Shown one piece after another: positions 1 to 6,983 of a stretch of DNA of 11,616 nucleotides. Origin of the DNA: Galbitalea sp036491035 (GTDB lineage: Bacteria > Actinomycetota > Actinomycetes > Actinomycetales > Microbacteriaceae); assembly GCA_036491035.1 (NCBI GenBank), contig DASXCU010000041.1:1-11616 (forward strand), in the 5' to 3' direction. Positions within the stretch are counted from its first letter, which is position 1; each line of letters starts with the position of its first letter. The notes under the pieces were generated by a model. It was given only the letters and a program-made list of their open reading frames with translations, was not told the origin of the DNA and made no database searches. Made by a program: the position numbers and the translations under genes.

Positions 1-774
1 CTAGATCTCTACGCGGTTACGGGCCGGGTTGCTCAGGGTGCCGATTCCCTCGATCGTGATGTCTACGGTCTGCCCGTCGACGAATCCACCGAGCCCGGCC
101 GGCGTACCGGTGAGAATGAGGTCTCCCGGGAGCAGTGTCCAGATGTCAGAAGCGAAGGCGACGATCTCGGGGATGCCGTGGATCATGTCCTTCGTGTTGC
201 CGTGCCGACGAGGTTCGCCGTCCACGTAGGTCTGGATCTCGAGCGATGTCGTGTCGAGTTCGGTCTCGATGTAAGGGCCAATCGGGCAGAAGGTGTCATA
301 GCCCTTCGCGCGGGCCCACTGGCCGTCCGAGAACATGACATCCCGCGCGGACACGTCGTTGGCGATCGTGTAGCCGAAGATGTAGTCCGCGTAGTCCTCC
401 GCCTTGACCTGCTTGGCGATCTTGCCGATCACGATCGCCAGCTCGCCCTCGTGCACGATGCGTCCCTCGACCGGCGGGATCTGAATCGCGTCGCCCGGCC
501 CGACGATCGCCGTGTTCGGCTTCAAAAACAGGAGCGGTGTCTCCGGAGAGTCGATGTGCAGATCGTCCTTGTGGTCCGCGTAGTTCAGGCCGACGCACAC
601 GACCTTGGAGCGCGGGATGACCGGCGCGAGCAGTTTGACGTCCGCGAGCGGGATGCGCTCGTCCGTCGACTGGAACCCGCTGAACAGTGGGTCGCCAGCG
701 AGGACGACGACCTCATCCTCGTCGACGATGCCGTAACGGGGGTCACCGTCGGTGCTGAAACGTGCGATCTTCAC
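1..774 (-). CDS. Fumarylacetoacetate hydrolase (FAH) family protein
   Basis: A 257-residue protein of the FAH superfamily, metal-dependent enzymes that hydrolyse or decarboxylate C-C bonds in acyl-pyruvate-type or related oxo acids. The fold signatures are in order: GLNYADH (62-68), the acidic metal site VHEGELAIVIG (107-117, probable ligands E109 and E111), NDVSARD (139-145, D140 the likely third ligand), AKGYDTFCPIGP (156-167) and TGTPAG (222-227). The length fits the short single-domain bacterial members rather than true FAH. The start is GTG, the stop is TAG at bases 1-3, and there is no Shine-Dalgarno sequence. It is the last gene of the leuB-ilvE-FAH run, 22 bp after ilvE, so co-transcription is likely. 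The substrate cannot be read from the sequence: 2-hydroxyhepta-2,4-diene-1,7-dioate isomerase, acylpyruvase and oxaloacetate decarboxylase activities all occur in this subgroup. The family is certain; the reaction is not. Confidence 0.93.
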   Translation of the reverse strand: MKIARFSTDGDPRYGIVDEDEVVVLAGDPLFSGFQSTDERIPLADVKLLAPVIPRSKVVCVGLNYADHKDDLHIDSPETPLLFLKPNTAIVGPGDAIQIPPVEGRIVHEGELAIVIGKIAKQVKAEDYADYIFGYTIANDVSARDVMFSDGQWARAKGYDTFCPIGPYIETELDTTSLEIQTYVDGEPRRHGNTKDMIHGIPEIVAFASDIWTLLPGDLILTGTPAGLGGFVDGQTVDITIEGIGTLSNPARNRVEI

Positions 775-780
775 GGAACG

Positions 781-786
781 AGACTA
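781..786 (-). promoter_or_regulatory. Candidate -10 hexamer for a leaderless FAH transcript
   Basis: On the minus strand TAGTCT is followed by exactly six bases (CGTTCC) and then the GTG start. This is the TANNNT-N6-start arrangement expected when transcription begins at the start codon. No convincing -35 is visible and the site lies in the 22-bp ilvE-FAH gap, so the gene could simply be read from the operon. Confidence 0.4.
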
Positions 787-796
787 CTGGCAGGAG

Positions 797-1909
797 TCAC
801 GCGTCGAGGCGCATGAGCCAACCGTGCGGGTCGGGTCGGCGTCCGTACTGGATATCGAGAAGTTCCTGGCGCAGCGACATCGTCAGCTCGCCGGCCGGGG
901 CGTCTGGCGACCCGATCGTGAAATTCGCTGCCTTGAGCTGGGCGATCGGCGCGACGACCGCGGCCGTTCCACAGGCGAACGCCTCCGTGATGTTGCCGCT
1001 CGCGGCTTCATCCCGCCACTCGTTGATGGACACGCGACGCATTTCCGTCGCGAGCCCGCGGTCGCGGGCAAGGTGCAGGATCGAGTCCAGCGTGATGCCC
1101 TCGAGGATGCTGGACGAGTCCGGGGTGATCAGGGTGCCGTCCTTATGTGCCAGCACTACGTTCATGCCGCCGAGTTCTTCGAGGTACTGGCCCTCCTCGG
1201 AGTCCAGGAACAGCACCTGAGCGCATCCGTTCTCGTACGCCTCCTGCTGCGCGACGAGCGACGACGCATAGTTGCCACCGGTCTTTGCCGCACCGGTGCC
1301 GCCCTTGCCTGCTCGCGCGTAGTCGCTGGACAGCCAGATCGACACCGGCGCGACGCCGCCGGGGAAGTAGGCGCCGGCGGGGCTGGCGATCACGTAGTAG
1401 TTGACTTTGTTCGCCGGACGAACGCCGAGGAACGCCTCCTTCGCGAACATGAACGGACGAAGGTAGAGGCTCGTCTCGCCGCTGTCCGGCACCCAGTCGA
1501 TGTCGTTCTGTACCAGCTGTTTGATCGAATCGATGAAGTAATCGACGGGCAGTTCCGGAAGGGCGAGACGACGGGCGGATCGCTGCATCCGGTAGGCGTT
1601 CGCCTCCGCGCGGAACGACCAGACGCTGCCGTCGGCGTGACGGTAGGCCTTCAGGCCCTCGAACACTTCCTGGCTGTAGTGCAGCACCGCGGCGGCAGGA
1701 TCCATCGAGATCGGGCCGTACGGCTGCACCCGCGGACGGTGCCAGCCACCCCGCTCCGACCAGCAGATGTCGACCATGTGGTCGGTGAAGAATTTGCCGA
1801 AGCCGGGGTCGGCGAGGATTGCGTCCCGCTCGTCCTTCGACCGGGCGTTCTCGTTGCGGATCGTCTGGAACTGGAGGTCCTGCTGTGCCATCTGGAGTTG
1901 GATTGCCAT
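797..1909 (-). CDS. ilvE: Branched-chain amino acid aminotransferase
   Basis: A 370-residue fold-type IV PLP aminotransferase that carries out the last step of leucine, isoleucine and valine synthesis and the first step of their breakdown, exchanging amino groups with glutamate/2-oxoglutarate. The PLP-binding lysine is K209 in GAAKTGGNYA. Other signatures are EVFEGLKAYR (81-90), EELGGMN (244-250) and FACGTAAVV (311-319), the phosphate-binding end of the site. Length and N-terminal block fit the actinobacterial/eukaryotic-like BCAT group (about 360-370 residues). The start is ATG with a purine-rich Shine-Dalgarno AAGAAAGAG at 1916-1924, six bases from the start. It follows leuB by 27 bp and precedes the FAH gene by 22 bp, an arrangement typical of one transcription unit. 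Confidence 0.97.
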   Translation of the reverse strand: MAIQLQMAQQDLQFQTIRNENARSKDERDAILADPGFGKFFTDHMVDICWSERGGWHRPRVQPYGPISMDPAAAVLHYSQEVFEGLKAYRHADGSVWSFRAEANAYRMQRSARRLALPELPVDYFIDSIKQLVQNDIDWVPDSGETSLYLRPFMFAKEAFLGVRPANKVNYYVIASPAGAYFPGGVAPVSIWLSSDYARAGKGGTGAAKTGGNYASSLVAQQEAYENGCAQVLFLDSEEGQYLEELGGMNVVLAHKDGTLITPDSSSILEGITLDSILHLARDRGLATEMRRVSINEWRDEAASGNITEAFACGTAAVVAPIAQLKAANFTIGSPDAPAGELTMSLRQELLDIQYGRRPDPHGWLMRLDA

Positions 1910-1936
1910 GAGGTGCTCTTTCTTGGAAGACGTGTT

Positions 1937-2989
1937 CTAATTCTGCGCCAGTCGGGCCACGATTGCGTCGCCGACAGCAGAAGTGCTGCGCGGGCTCGCC
2001 GGTCGATCAGCCAAATCCGCCGTGACCGCCGCGCTCACCCGAGCCGACGCATCCGCGAATCCGAGATGGTCGAGCAAAAGCGCGACCGAGAGGATGGCCG
2101 CGGTTGGATCGGCCTTCTGCTGTCCGGCGATGTCGGGCGCGGATCCGTGGACCGGCTCGAACATGCTGGGAAAGCTGCCATCCGGATTGATGTTGCCCGA
2201 GGCTGCCAGTCCGATGCCCCCGCTGATCGCGGCGGCCAGGTCGGTGAGGATGTCGCCAAAGAGGTTGTCTGTGACGATGGTGTCAAACCTAGCGGGATCG
2301 GTGACCAGGAAGATAGTGGCGGCGTCGACGTGCAGATAATCGACCGCGATCCCCGGGTATTCGGTCGCGACCTGGTTGACGGTGCGCTGCCAGAGACTTC
2401 CCGCATTCGTGAGCACATTGGTCTTGTGAACGAGGGTGAGCTTCTTGCGTCGCTTGGCCGCGGTCTCGAATCCGAACCGCACCAGACGCTCGACGCCGTG
2501 GGCGGTGTTGATGGACACCTCGGTCGCGATCTCGAACTCCGTGCCGCGGCGAATGACGCCGCCGTTGCCGACGTACGGCCCTTCTGTTCCCTCGCGCACC
2601 ACGACGAAGTCGACATCACCCGGGCTGGCTAGCGGTGACTGGACGTTCGGGTAGAGCGTCGTGGGGCGCAGGTTGACGTAGTGGTCGAACGCGAAGCGAA
2701 GCTTCAACAGCAGCCCGCGCTCGATGATGCCGCCGGCCAGCTTCGGATCGCGCGGATCGCCTCCTACCGCGCCGAGGATGATCGCGTCGTGCTTCGCGAG
2801 TGCGGCGAGGTCGTCGTCACTCAGGATGTCGCCGGTCGCGAGGTAGTGGCCGGCCCCGAACGGGTACTCAGTCAGGTCGAACGTGACGTCGTCCGGAGCT
2901 GCAGCCCGGAGCGCTTTGGTGGCTTCCGCGACGACTTCCGGACCGATTCCGTCGCCGGGAATGAGAGCAATGCTGATGGTACGAGGCAT
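1937..2989 (-). CDS. leuB: 3-isopropylmalate dehydrogenase
   Basis: A 350-residue enzyme that oxidises and decarboxylates (2R,3S)-3-isopropylmalate to 4-methyl-2-oxopentanoate with NAD+, the third step of leucine synthesis. Visible signatures are GDGIGPE (12-18), the substrate-binding block around LKLRFAFDHYVNLRP (95-109, R98 and R108), VREGTEG (131-137), K189 in VHKTNV, D222 in VDAAT, the metal aspartates in DNLFGDILTD (241-250), and the NAD loop EPVHGSAPDIAG (278-289). D286 in that loop fits NAD rather than NADP use. The frame stays open 141 codons further upstream, but conservation begins at MPRTISIALIPGD, so the ATG at 2987-2989 is chosen. The upstream part overlaps a divergent gene on the other strand. 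No Shine-Dalgarno is seen at usable distance; a -10-like TACTGT sits six bases before the ATG. It is probably the first gene of the leuB-ilvE-FAH operon. Confidence 0.97.
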   Translation of the reverse strand: MPRTISIALIPGDGIGPEVVAEATKALRAAAPDDVTFDLTEYPFGAGHYLATGDILSDDDLAALAKHDAIILGAVGGDPRDPKLAGGIIERGLLLKLRFAFDHYVNLRPTTLYPNVQSPLASPGDVDFVVVREGTEGPYVGNGGVIRRGTEFEIATEVSINTAHGVERLVRFGFETAAKRRKKLTLVHKTNVLTNAGSLWQRTVNQVATEYPGIAVDYLHVDAATIFLVTDPARFDTIVTDNLFGDILTDLAAAISGGIGLAASGNINPDGSFPSMFEPVHGSAPDIAGQQKADPTAAILSVALLLDHLGFADASARVSAAVTADLADRPASPRSTSAVGDAIVARLAQN

Positions 2990-2995
2990 GCCTTT

Positions 2996-3001
2996 ACAGT
3001 A
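2996..3001 (-). promoter_or_regulatory. Candidate -10 hexamer for leaderless leuB transcript
   Basis: Minus-strand TACTGT is separated from the leuB ATG by six bases (AAAGGC). The AAAGG stretch is too close to the ATG to serve as a Shine-Dalgarno. Transcription would therefore start at or next to the A of the start codon. The region 17 bases further upstream has no clear TTGACA-like -35. Confidence 0.5.
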
Positions 3002-3058
3002 CCGGTCGTGATAGCGCCACCCCTTGCCGCTTCGAGCGGTCGGGCGGACCGTGGGAGC

Positions 3059-3322
3059 ATGAGTATTGGAACCGGAATTGGTCTGTTTGTCGTCGGCGCG
3101 ATCCTTGCGTTCGCTATCCACCTGAACAACGCCGTCGTGTCGCTGCAGCTCATCGGATACATCCTGATGGCGGCAGGGGTCGTCGTTTTCATCATCGGAC
3201 TGGTGTTCATGCTTCGTAAGCGCCAGTCGGTCACGACCGTCACCTCGGGCGTTGACGCCGACGGTCGCGCCGTGAACCAGCGCCGCACCGCTGTCACCCC
3301 GGACGAGACCGCGGGTCGCTAA
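3059..3322 (+). CDS. DUF6458-like small membrane protein (copy 1)
   Basis: An 87-residue protein with an N-terminal two-helix membrane unit: a first hydrophobic segment at about 5-22, a short polar turn (HLNNAV), a second segment at about 30-52, then a positively charged LRKRQ and a hydrophilic tail with TTVTSGVDADG. The pattern MSIGTGIGLFVVGAILAF...LIGYILMAAGVVVFI matches the actinobacterial DUF6458 family, whose function is unknown to me. The ATG at 3059 is chosen because the family begins with this M-x-IG block; the frame continues upstream into leuB antisense. There is no spaced Shine-Dalgarno: GGGAG lies one base from the ATG, and a weak -10-like GACCGT is six bases upstream. It diverges from leuB with 69 bp between starts and is followed by a related gene. 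Confidence 0.85.
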   Translation: MSIGTGIGLFVVGAILAFAIHLNNAVVSLQLIGYILMAAGVVVFIIGLVFMLRKRQSVTTVTSGVDADGRAVNQRRTAVTPDETAGR

Positions 3323-3346
3323 CGACCGTGTCGACAGGGTCGACCC
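3314..3346 (+). terminator. Weak stem-loops after DUF6458 copy 1
   Basis: Two short inverted repeats follow one another. GGTCG-CTAA-CGACC (3314-3327) has a 5-bp stem with the TAA stop in its loop. GGGTCGACCC (3337-3346) is a perfect 10-bp palindrome. There is no T-tract after either, so this may be a weak factor-dependent end or a coincidence of GC-rich sequence. The remaining bases up to 3381 show nothing recognisable. Confidence 0.25.
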
Positions 3347-3381
3347 GAGAGTTCCCACGGAAAACGCTGAGCTTCGCGGGT

Positions 3382-3387
3382 TAGCGT
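3382..3387 (+). promoter_or_regulatory. Candidate -10 hexamer for leaderless DUF6458 copy 2
   Basis: TAGCGT is followed by six bases (CGAACC) and the ATG at 3394. There is no Shine-Dalgarno between them and no clear -35. It has the same geometry as the candidate sites before leuB, the FAH gene and the genes at 8328 and 8788. Confidence 0.5.
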
Positions 3388-3393
3388 CGAACC

Positions 3394-3633
3394 ATGCGCA
3401 TTGGAATCGCAATTGCGACGCTCGTGGTCGGCGCGATCCTGCGTTTCGCGATCACGCTGCCTAACCCGGTTATCGACCTGGGCGTGGTGGGTGCCATCCT
3501 GATGGGCACCGGATTCGTCGCCCTCGCGGTGGCGATCTTTTTCGCCCTTCGGCCACGCTCGACAACCGAAACCACGATCGGCGAGCGCCGACGCGAGGAA
3601 CTCCCGCCGACGAAGCCGTATTCGCGGCCCTAG
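3394..3633 (+). CDS. DUF6458-like small membrane protein (copy 2)
   Basis: A 79-residue protein that is a visible paralogue of the preceding gene. Both share M-x-IG-x2-I, VVGAIL-x-FAI, N-x-V, a GxILMxxG core and LR-x-R at the membrane exit. Two hydrophobic helices (about 3-20 and 27-51) are joined by a short turn, followed by a basic/acidic soluble tail (ETTIGERRREELPP). An arginine (R17) lies inside the first hydrophobic segment, where copy 1 has alanine. The hairpin topology and a small cytoplasmic tail are inferred; the function is unknown. The start ATG has a TAGCGT hexamer twelve bases upstream and no Shine-Dalgarno. Its TAG stop overlaps the TAG stop of the convergent sigma-factor gene within a single CTAG. 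Confidence 0.82.
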   Translation: MRIGIAIATLVVGAILRFAITLPNPVIDLGVVGAILMGTGFVALAVAIFFALRPRSTTETTIGERRREELPPTKPYSRP

Positions 3634-4841
3634 TCGGCGAGTTCGTCGATGCGCCGGCCGTAGTAGTCGCTGACCTGAGCGTTGCGCTCCATTGCGCGAG
3701 CGAGTCCGTAGGCGGCGCGCGCCTCCTGGGTTCGCCCGATGCGGCGAAGAATGTCGGCCCGCGCCGCAACTACCTGCCGACCGAGCACACCGAAGTCCGG
3801 CAGCGAGTCAAGCTCCGCGAGCGCGACAAGTGGGCCCGGTTCGCCGAAGCTGTGCGCCACGATCCGGGCAATCTGTGCCGAAGGCGACGGCCAGCGCTCC
3901 ACGAGCCGGTCGTAGAGCCGACAGATGGACGCCCAGTCCGTCGACTCCCAGTTCGCCGCCTGGCAGTGCAGCCCCGAGATTCCCGCTTCGAGGGCGAACT
4001 GTCCGCCGCCCGGCAGTGCAATTGTGGCCAGATCCAGTCCCTCAAGGATCAGGTCACCGTCCCACCGCGTGCGATCGGCGCGCTCGAGCGTGACGACCCG
4101 ACCGTTCTCATCCAGCCGGCCGTTATCGCGAGCGTGCGTCAGTAGCAGCAGCGCCAGAAGCCCGGCAGTCTCGAGATCGTCGGGGGCCGCCGCACGCAGC
4201 GCCCTGGCGAGCTCGATCGCGGTCGCCCGCAGGAGCGCGGAGCCGAGCTCGGGGCTGTCGCTGGCCGTGTGACCGACCGTGTAGATGGCGTGAATCGTGA
4301 TGCGCACGTCCGCGATACGGTCCGACAGCTCGAACTCGTCGGACGATTCGAAGCGGATGCCCTCCCCCTCGATCTGCTTCTTCGCCCGCGTGATCCGCGC
4401 GTTCATGGCCGCGTGATTCACGAGCATGACGGCGGCGACCTCGCGCGTCGGAAGACCGCCGACGAACCGAAGCGCGAGCGCCAACCTGGTCTCCGGCGGG
4501 AGTGCGGGCGTGCACGCCACGAACAGCAGCCCCAGACGATCGTCGTTGCCCGGGGCGTCCGTCGCTGAAACATGCGGCGACGCGGTCTCAACCAGCCACG
4601 GCAGTTTGCCGCGGAGAGTCGCATCGCGCCGCACGGCGTCGATGGCGATTCGCTTCGCGACCGTGGTGATCCACGCTGCCGGGTTCAGCAGCAGGCCGCG
4701 ATCCGGATTCGTCGCGGCGCGTTCGAATGCGAGCTGGATGCAGTCCTCCGCCAGTTCGATGCTGCCGGTGTACCGCACGAGAGACGCGAGGATTCGCGGC
4801 CACTGCCCGCGGAACACCTGCTCGAGGTCGAGGTCGGTCAC
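3630..4841 (-). CDS. ECF sigma factor, ECF42-type with C-terminal TPR-like extension
   Basis: A 403-residue RNA polymerase sigma factor. Region sigma-2 spans roughly 6-75 (VFRGQWPRILASLVRYTGS, AEDCIQLAFERA, NPAAWITTVAKRIAIDAVRRD). Region sigma-4 spans about 100-158 (DDRLGLLFVACTPALPPETRLAL, the helix-turn-helix LPTREVAAVMLV-x8-RITRAKK). A long C-terminal extension (about 165-403) resembles the DUF6596/TPR-like part of ECF42 sigma factors: LLALLLLTHARDNGRL, ERADRTRWDGDLI, STDWASICRLYDRLV, a repeat-like IGRTQEARAAYGLARAMERN. The next gene upstream encodes the DGPF protein that defines this group. No anti-sigma gene is seen; the extension is thought to control activity in this class. GTG at 4839-4841 is chosen as start because sigma-2 homology begins right after it; a GTG at 4866-4868 is possible. 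It lies 32 bp after the DGPF gene. Confidence 0.92.
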   Translation of the reverse strand: MTDLDLEQVFRGQWPRILASLVRYTGSIELAEDCIQLAFERAATNPDRGLLLNPAAWITTVAKRIAIDAVRRDATLRGKLPWLVETASPHVSATDAPGNDDRLGLLFVACTPALPPETRLALALRFVGGLPTREVAAVMLVNHAAMNARITRAKKQIEGEGIRFESSDEFELSDRIADVRITIHAIYTVGHTASDSPELGSALLRATAIELARALRAAAPDDLETAGLLALLLLTHARDNGRLDENGRVVTLERADRTRWDGDLILEGLDLATIALPGGGQFALEAGISGLHCQAANWESTDWASICRLYDRLVERWPSPSAQIARIVAHSFGEPGPLVALAELDSLPDFGVLGRQVVAARADILRRIGRTQEARAAYGLARAMERNAQVSDYYGRRIDELAD

Positions 4842-4873
4842 GCCCCTATTCTGGCGGGACGTGACCGCCACGA

Positions 4874-5239
4874 TCAGTAGCTCGAAACGTCGACGATCGG
4901 GTACAGCTCGATCCAGCCACCCGTCGGGCACTGGGCTGCGAGCTCCTTCGCCTGCTCGCGATCCTTCGTCTCGATGACGTAGTAGCCGCTGACGATCTCC
5001 TTCGTCTCGGAGAACGGCCCATCCGTGAATTGGACGGTCCCGCCATCCGTCGCCGGCTTTATCTTCACGCCGTGTCGGGCGGACCCCAGGGCGTCGCCGT
5101 TGACAATGGTGGCGCCGGCGGTTCGAACGGCCTCGGCGAAGGCGCTGTGGCCCTTCATCGCCTCGGCCCAGTCGGCCTCGGTTGCGGCGTCCTCATCCCA
5201 TTCGGCTTCGAGGATCATGATCATGTACTTCTCGCTCAT
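4874..5239 (-). CDS. DGPF/YCII-related domain protein, ECF42 partner
   Basis: A 121-residue single-domain protein of the YCII-related family (dimeric alpha-beta barrel type fold). It carries the DGPF motif at 73-76 in the context QFTDGPFSETKE, followed by the conserved GYYVIE strand (85-90) and the C-terminal GGWIELYPI. A histidine (H31) sits where family members often have a conserved polar residue. The biochemical role of DGPF proteins is unsettled; their genes are typically neighbours and targets of ECF42 sigma factors. The ATG start has a strong Shine-Dalgarno AAGGAG (5246-5251) six bases upstream, in contrast to most starts in this window. It is transcribed toward the sigma gene 32 bp downstream. 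An ECF42-like promoter motif lies 50 to 80 bases before the start. Confidence 0.92.
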   Translation of the reverse strand: MSEKYMIMILEAEWDEDAATEADWAEAMKGHSAFAEAVRTAGATIVNGDALGSARHGVKIKPATDGGTVQFTDGPFSETKEIVSGYYVIETKDREQAKELAAQCPTGGWIELYPIVDVSSY

Positions 5240-5289
5240 TGTGATCTCCTTCGTGCCGCATCCGCAGCGCTATCTTCCAACACCAGAGC

Positions 5290-5317
5290 GACGAACGGCA
5301 CCCCGGAGTTTTCGACA
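5290..5317 (-). promoter_or_regulatory. Predicted ECF42-type promoter of the DGPF-sigma operon
   Basis: On the minus strand TGTCGA (5312-5317) is followed by an 18-base spacer and CGTC (5290-5293). I recall TGTCGA (-35) and CG(A/T)C (-10) as the published ECF42 promoter elements from Streptomyces. Predicted transcription start is near 5283, giving a leader of about 44 bases that contains the AAGGAG Shine-Dalgarno. This implies that the sigma factor activates its own operon. The match and spacing are seen in the sequence; autoregulation is inferred. Confidence 0.72.
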
Positions 5318-5332
5318 GGAGATCGAAGCGGA

Positions 5333-6922
5333 CTACTGGACGATGTCGATCTCGCGCAGCAGCGACGCATCGATGGCCGTGCGCAGCTTCTCGAGCATGG
5401 GCTCGGGCACCGGCGAGTCGACGCTGAGCACGCTGAGTGCCTGGCCACCGGCTGTGGTGCGCGCGACCTGCATCCCGGCGATGTTGATGGCTGCCTCGCC
5501 GAACTCCTTGCCGTAGATGGCGACGATGCCGGGGCGGTCCTTGTAGACCATGATGATCAGGTGCTCGGCGATCGAGACCTCGATGTCGTAGCCGTTGATC
5601 TCGACGAGCTTCTCGGTCTGCTTCGTTCCGACGAGCGTTCCCGACACGGAGATCTGGGATCCGTCACTCAGGAGACCGCGGATGGTGAGGAGATTGCGGT
5701 ACTCCTCGCTGACCGGGTCGGTGGTCAGGCGCACGGTCATCCCGCGCTGCTCGGCGAGGAGCGGGGCGTTCACGTAGCTGACGGACTCGCTGACGATGTT
5801 GCTGAAGATTCCCTTGAGCGCGGCGAGCTTCAGCACGCTGACATCGAATTCCACGATCTCTCCGCGGATCTCGATGTCGACACTGTTGACCGGGCTTCCG
5901 GCGAGGCCCGAGAACACCTGGCCGAGCTTCTCGATCAGCGGGATGCCCGGACGGACCGACGGATCAATGACGCCGCCTGCGACGTTCACCGCGTCCGGCA
6001 CGAGTTCGCCGTCGAGCGCGAGACGAACGGACCGGGCAACCGAGACGCCCGCCTTCTCCTGGGCCTCATCGGTCGATGCTCCGAGGTGCGGTGTGAGGAT
6101 GATGTTGTCGAGACCCAGCAGCGGCGAGTCGGTCGGCGGCTCGTGCACGAACACGTCGAGCCCGGCGCCGGCGATGCGCTTCGACTTCAGTGCCGCATAC
6201 AGCGCATCCTCGTCGATGAGTCCTCCGCGGGCGACGTTCACGATGAACGCGGTCGGTTTCATGAGTGCGAGCTGGTCGGTGGAGATCATGCCGGTCGTCT
6301 CGGGCGTCTTCGGCATGTGGATGGTGATGAAGTCGGAGGTCTTCAGCAGGTCATCGAGGGACAGCAGCGTGACGCCGAGCTGCTGGGCGCGAGCCGCCGT
6401 GACGTAGGGGTCGTAGGCGACCACGTTCATCCCGAACGCCTGGAGGCGTGCCGTGATGAGGGCGCCGATGCGGCCGAGGCCGATGATCCCGATGGTCTTC
6501 TCGTACAGCTCGGTTCCGGTGAACTTCGAGCGCTTCCAGGTGCCGGCCGCGAGGCTCTCGTGCGCGGCCGGGATGAAGCGCGCCAGGCTCAGGATGTGAC
6601 CGACGGTGAGTTCGGCGGCGGAAATGATGTTGGAGGTCGGCGCGTTCACGACCATGACGCCGGCGGTGGTCGCGGCCTTCACGTCGACGTTGTCGAGTCC
6701 GACACCGGCACGGGCGATTACCTTGAGGTGTGGTGCAGCGGCAATCGCCTCCTCGTTGACCTGCGTGGCGGACCGGATCAGGATGGCGCTCGCCTCCGGC
6801 AGCGCGGCGAGCAGGGCAACGCGATCGGTGCCATCCACGGATTGCACGTCGAAGTCGGGGCCGAGTGCCTCGACGGTTGCGGGTGAAAGTTCTTCGGCGA
6901 TGAGCACGATCGGCTTGGCCAC
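5333..6922 (-). CDS. serA: D-3-phosphoglycerate dehydrogenase (ACT-domain form)
   Basis: A 529-residue enzyme that oxidises 3-phosphoglycerate to 3-phosphohydroxypyruvate with NAD+, the committed step of serine synthesis. The nucleotide-binding loop GLGRIG is at 148-153. The catalytic trio is R232 (NVARGGLIDEDAL), E261 (VFVHEPP) and H279 (TPHLGAST). After the catalytic part (about 1-308) come an intervening domain (about 310-450) and a C-terminal ACT domain (about 455-529, KDRPGIVAIYGKEFGEAAINIAGM). This is the long type 1 layout known from Mycobacterium tuberculosis, where serine feedback acts through the ACT domain. The GTG at 6920-6922 is chosen because homology (AKPIVLIAEELS) starts there and AAAAGGA (6931-6937) is eight bases upstream; the frame is open 30 codons further. 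A sigma-A-like promoter lies about 60 bases upstream. Confidence 0.97.
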   Translation of the reverse strand: MAKPIVLIAEELSPATVEALGPDFDVQSVDGTDRVALLAALPEASAILIRSATQVNEEAIAAAPHLKVIARAGVGLDNVDVKAATTAGVMVVNAPTSNIISAAELTVGHILSLARFIPAAHESLAAGTWKRSKFTGTELYEKTIGIIGLGRIGALITARLQAFGMNVVAYDPYVTAARAQQLGVTLLSLDDLLKTSDFITIHMPKTPETTGMISTDQLALMKPTAFIVNVARGGLIDEDALYAALKSKRIAGAGLDVFVHEPPTDSPLLGLDNIILTPHLGASTDEAQEKAGVSVARSVRLALDGELVPDAVNVAGGVIDPSVRPGIPLIEKLGQVFSGLAGSPVNSVDIEIRGEIVEFDVSVLKLAALKGIFSNIVSESVSYVNAPLLAEQRGMTVRLTTDPVSEEYRNLLTIRGLLSDGSQISVSGTLVGTKQTEKLVEINGYDIEVSIAEHLIIMVYKDRPGIVAIYGKEFGEAAINIAGMQVARTTAGGQALSVLSVDSPVPEPMLEKLRTAIDASLLREIDIVQ

Positions 6923-6983
6923 GAAGTCGGTCCTTTTATTTGGCGTCGATGCGCTGCCATCAGCGGGCAGCGTGCGAGAACCG

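Noticed and set aside
752..2632. A 626-codon plus-strand open frame across ilvE and leuB
   Set aside because: It is antisense to two clearly recognisable genes, has an Arg/Asp/Val/Leu-heavy composition typical of antisense GC-rich codons, and shows no domain I recognise.
3329..3356. Second ECF42-like promoter starting with TGTCGA between the two DUF6458 genes
   Set aside because: No CGAC or CGTC lies 16 to 18 bases downstream on the plus strand, and the reverse-strand TGTCGA also lacks a -10 at the right distance. The sequence is better read as part of a GTCGAC-rich repeat.
2990..3412. N-terminal extension of LeuB by 141 codons
   Set aside because: The extension has no family homology, runs antisense through DUF6458 copy 1, and conserved LeuB sequence starts at the internal ATG at 2987-2989.
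4842..4931. Longer sigma factor starting at the ATG at 4931
   Set aside because: It would overlap the DGPF coding sequence by 58 bases and adds residues outside sigma-2 homology.
5030..6886. A 618-codon plus-strand open frame across serA and the DGPF gene
   Set aside because: It is antisense to serA and the DGPF gene, with the same biased composition (runs of D, V, R, L, G) and no recognisable motif.
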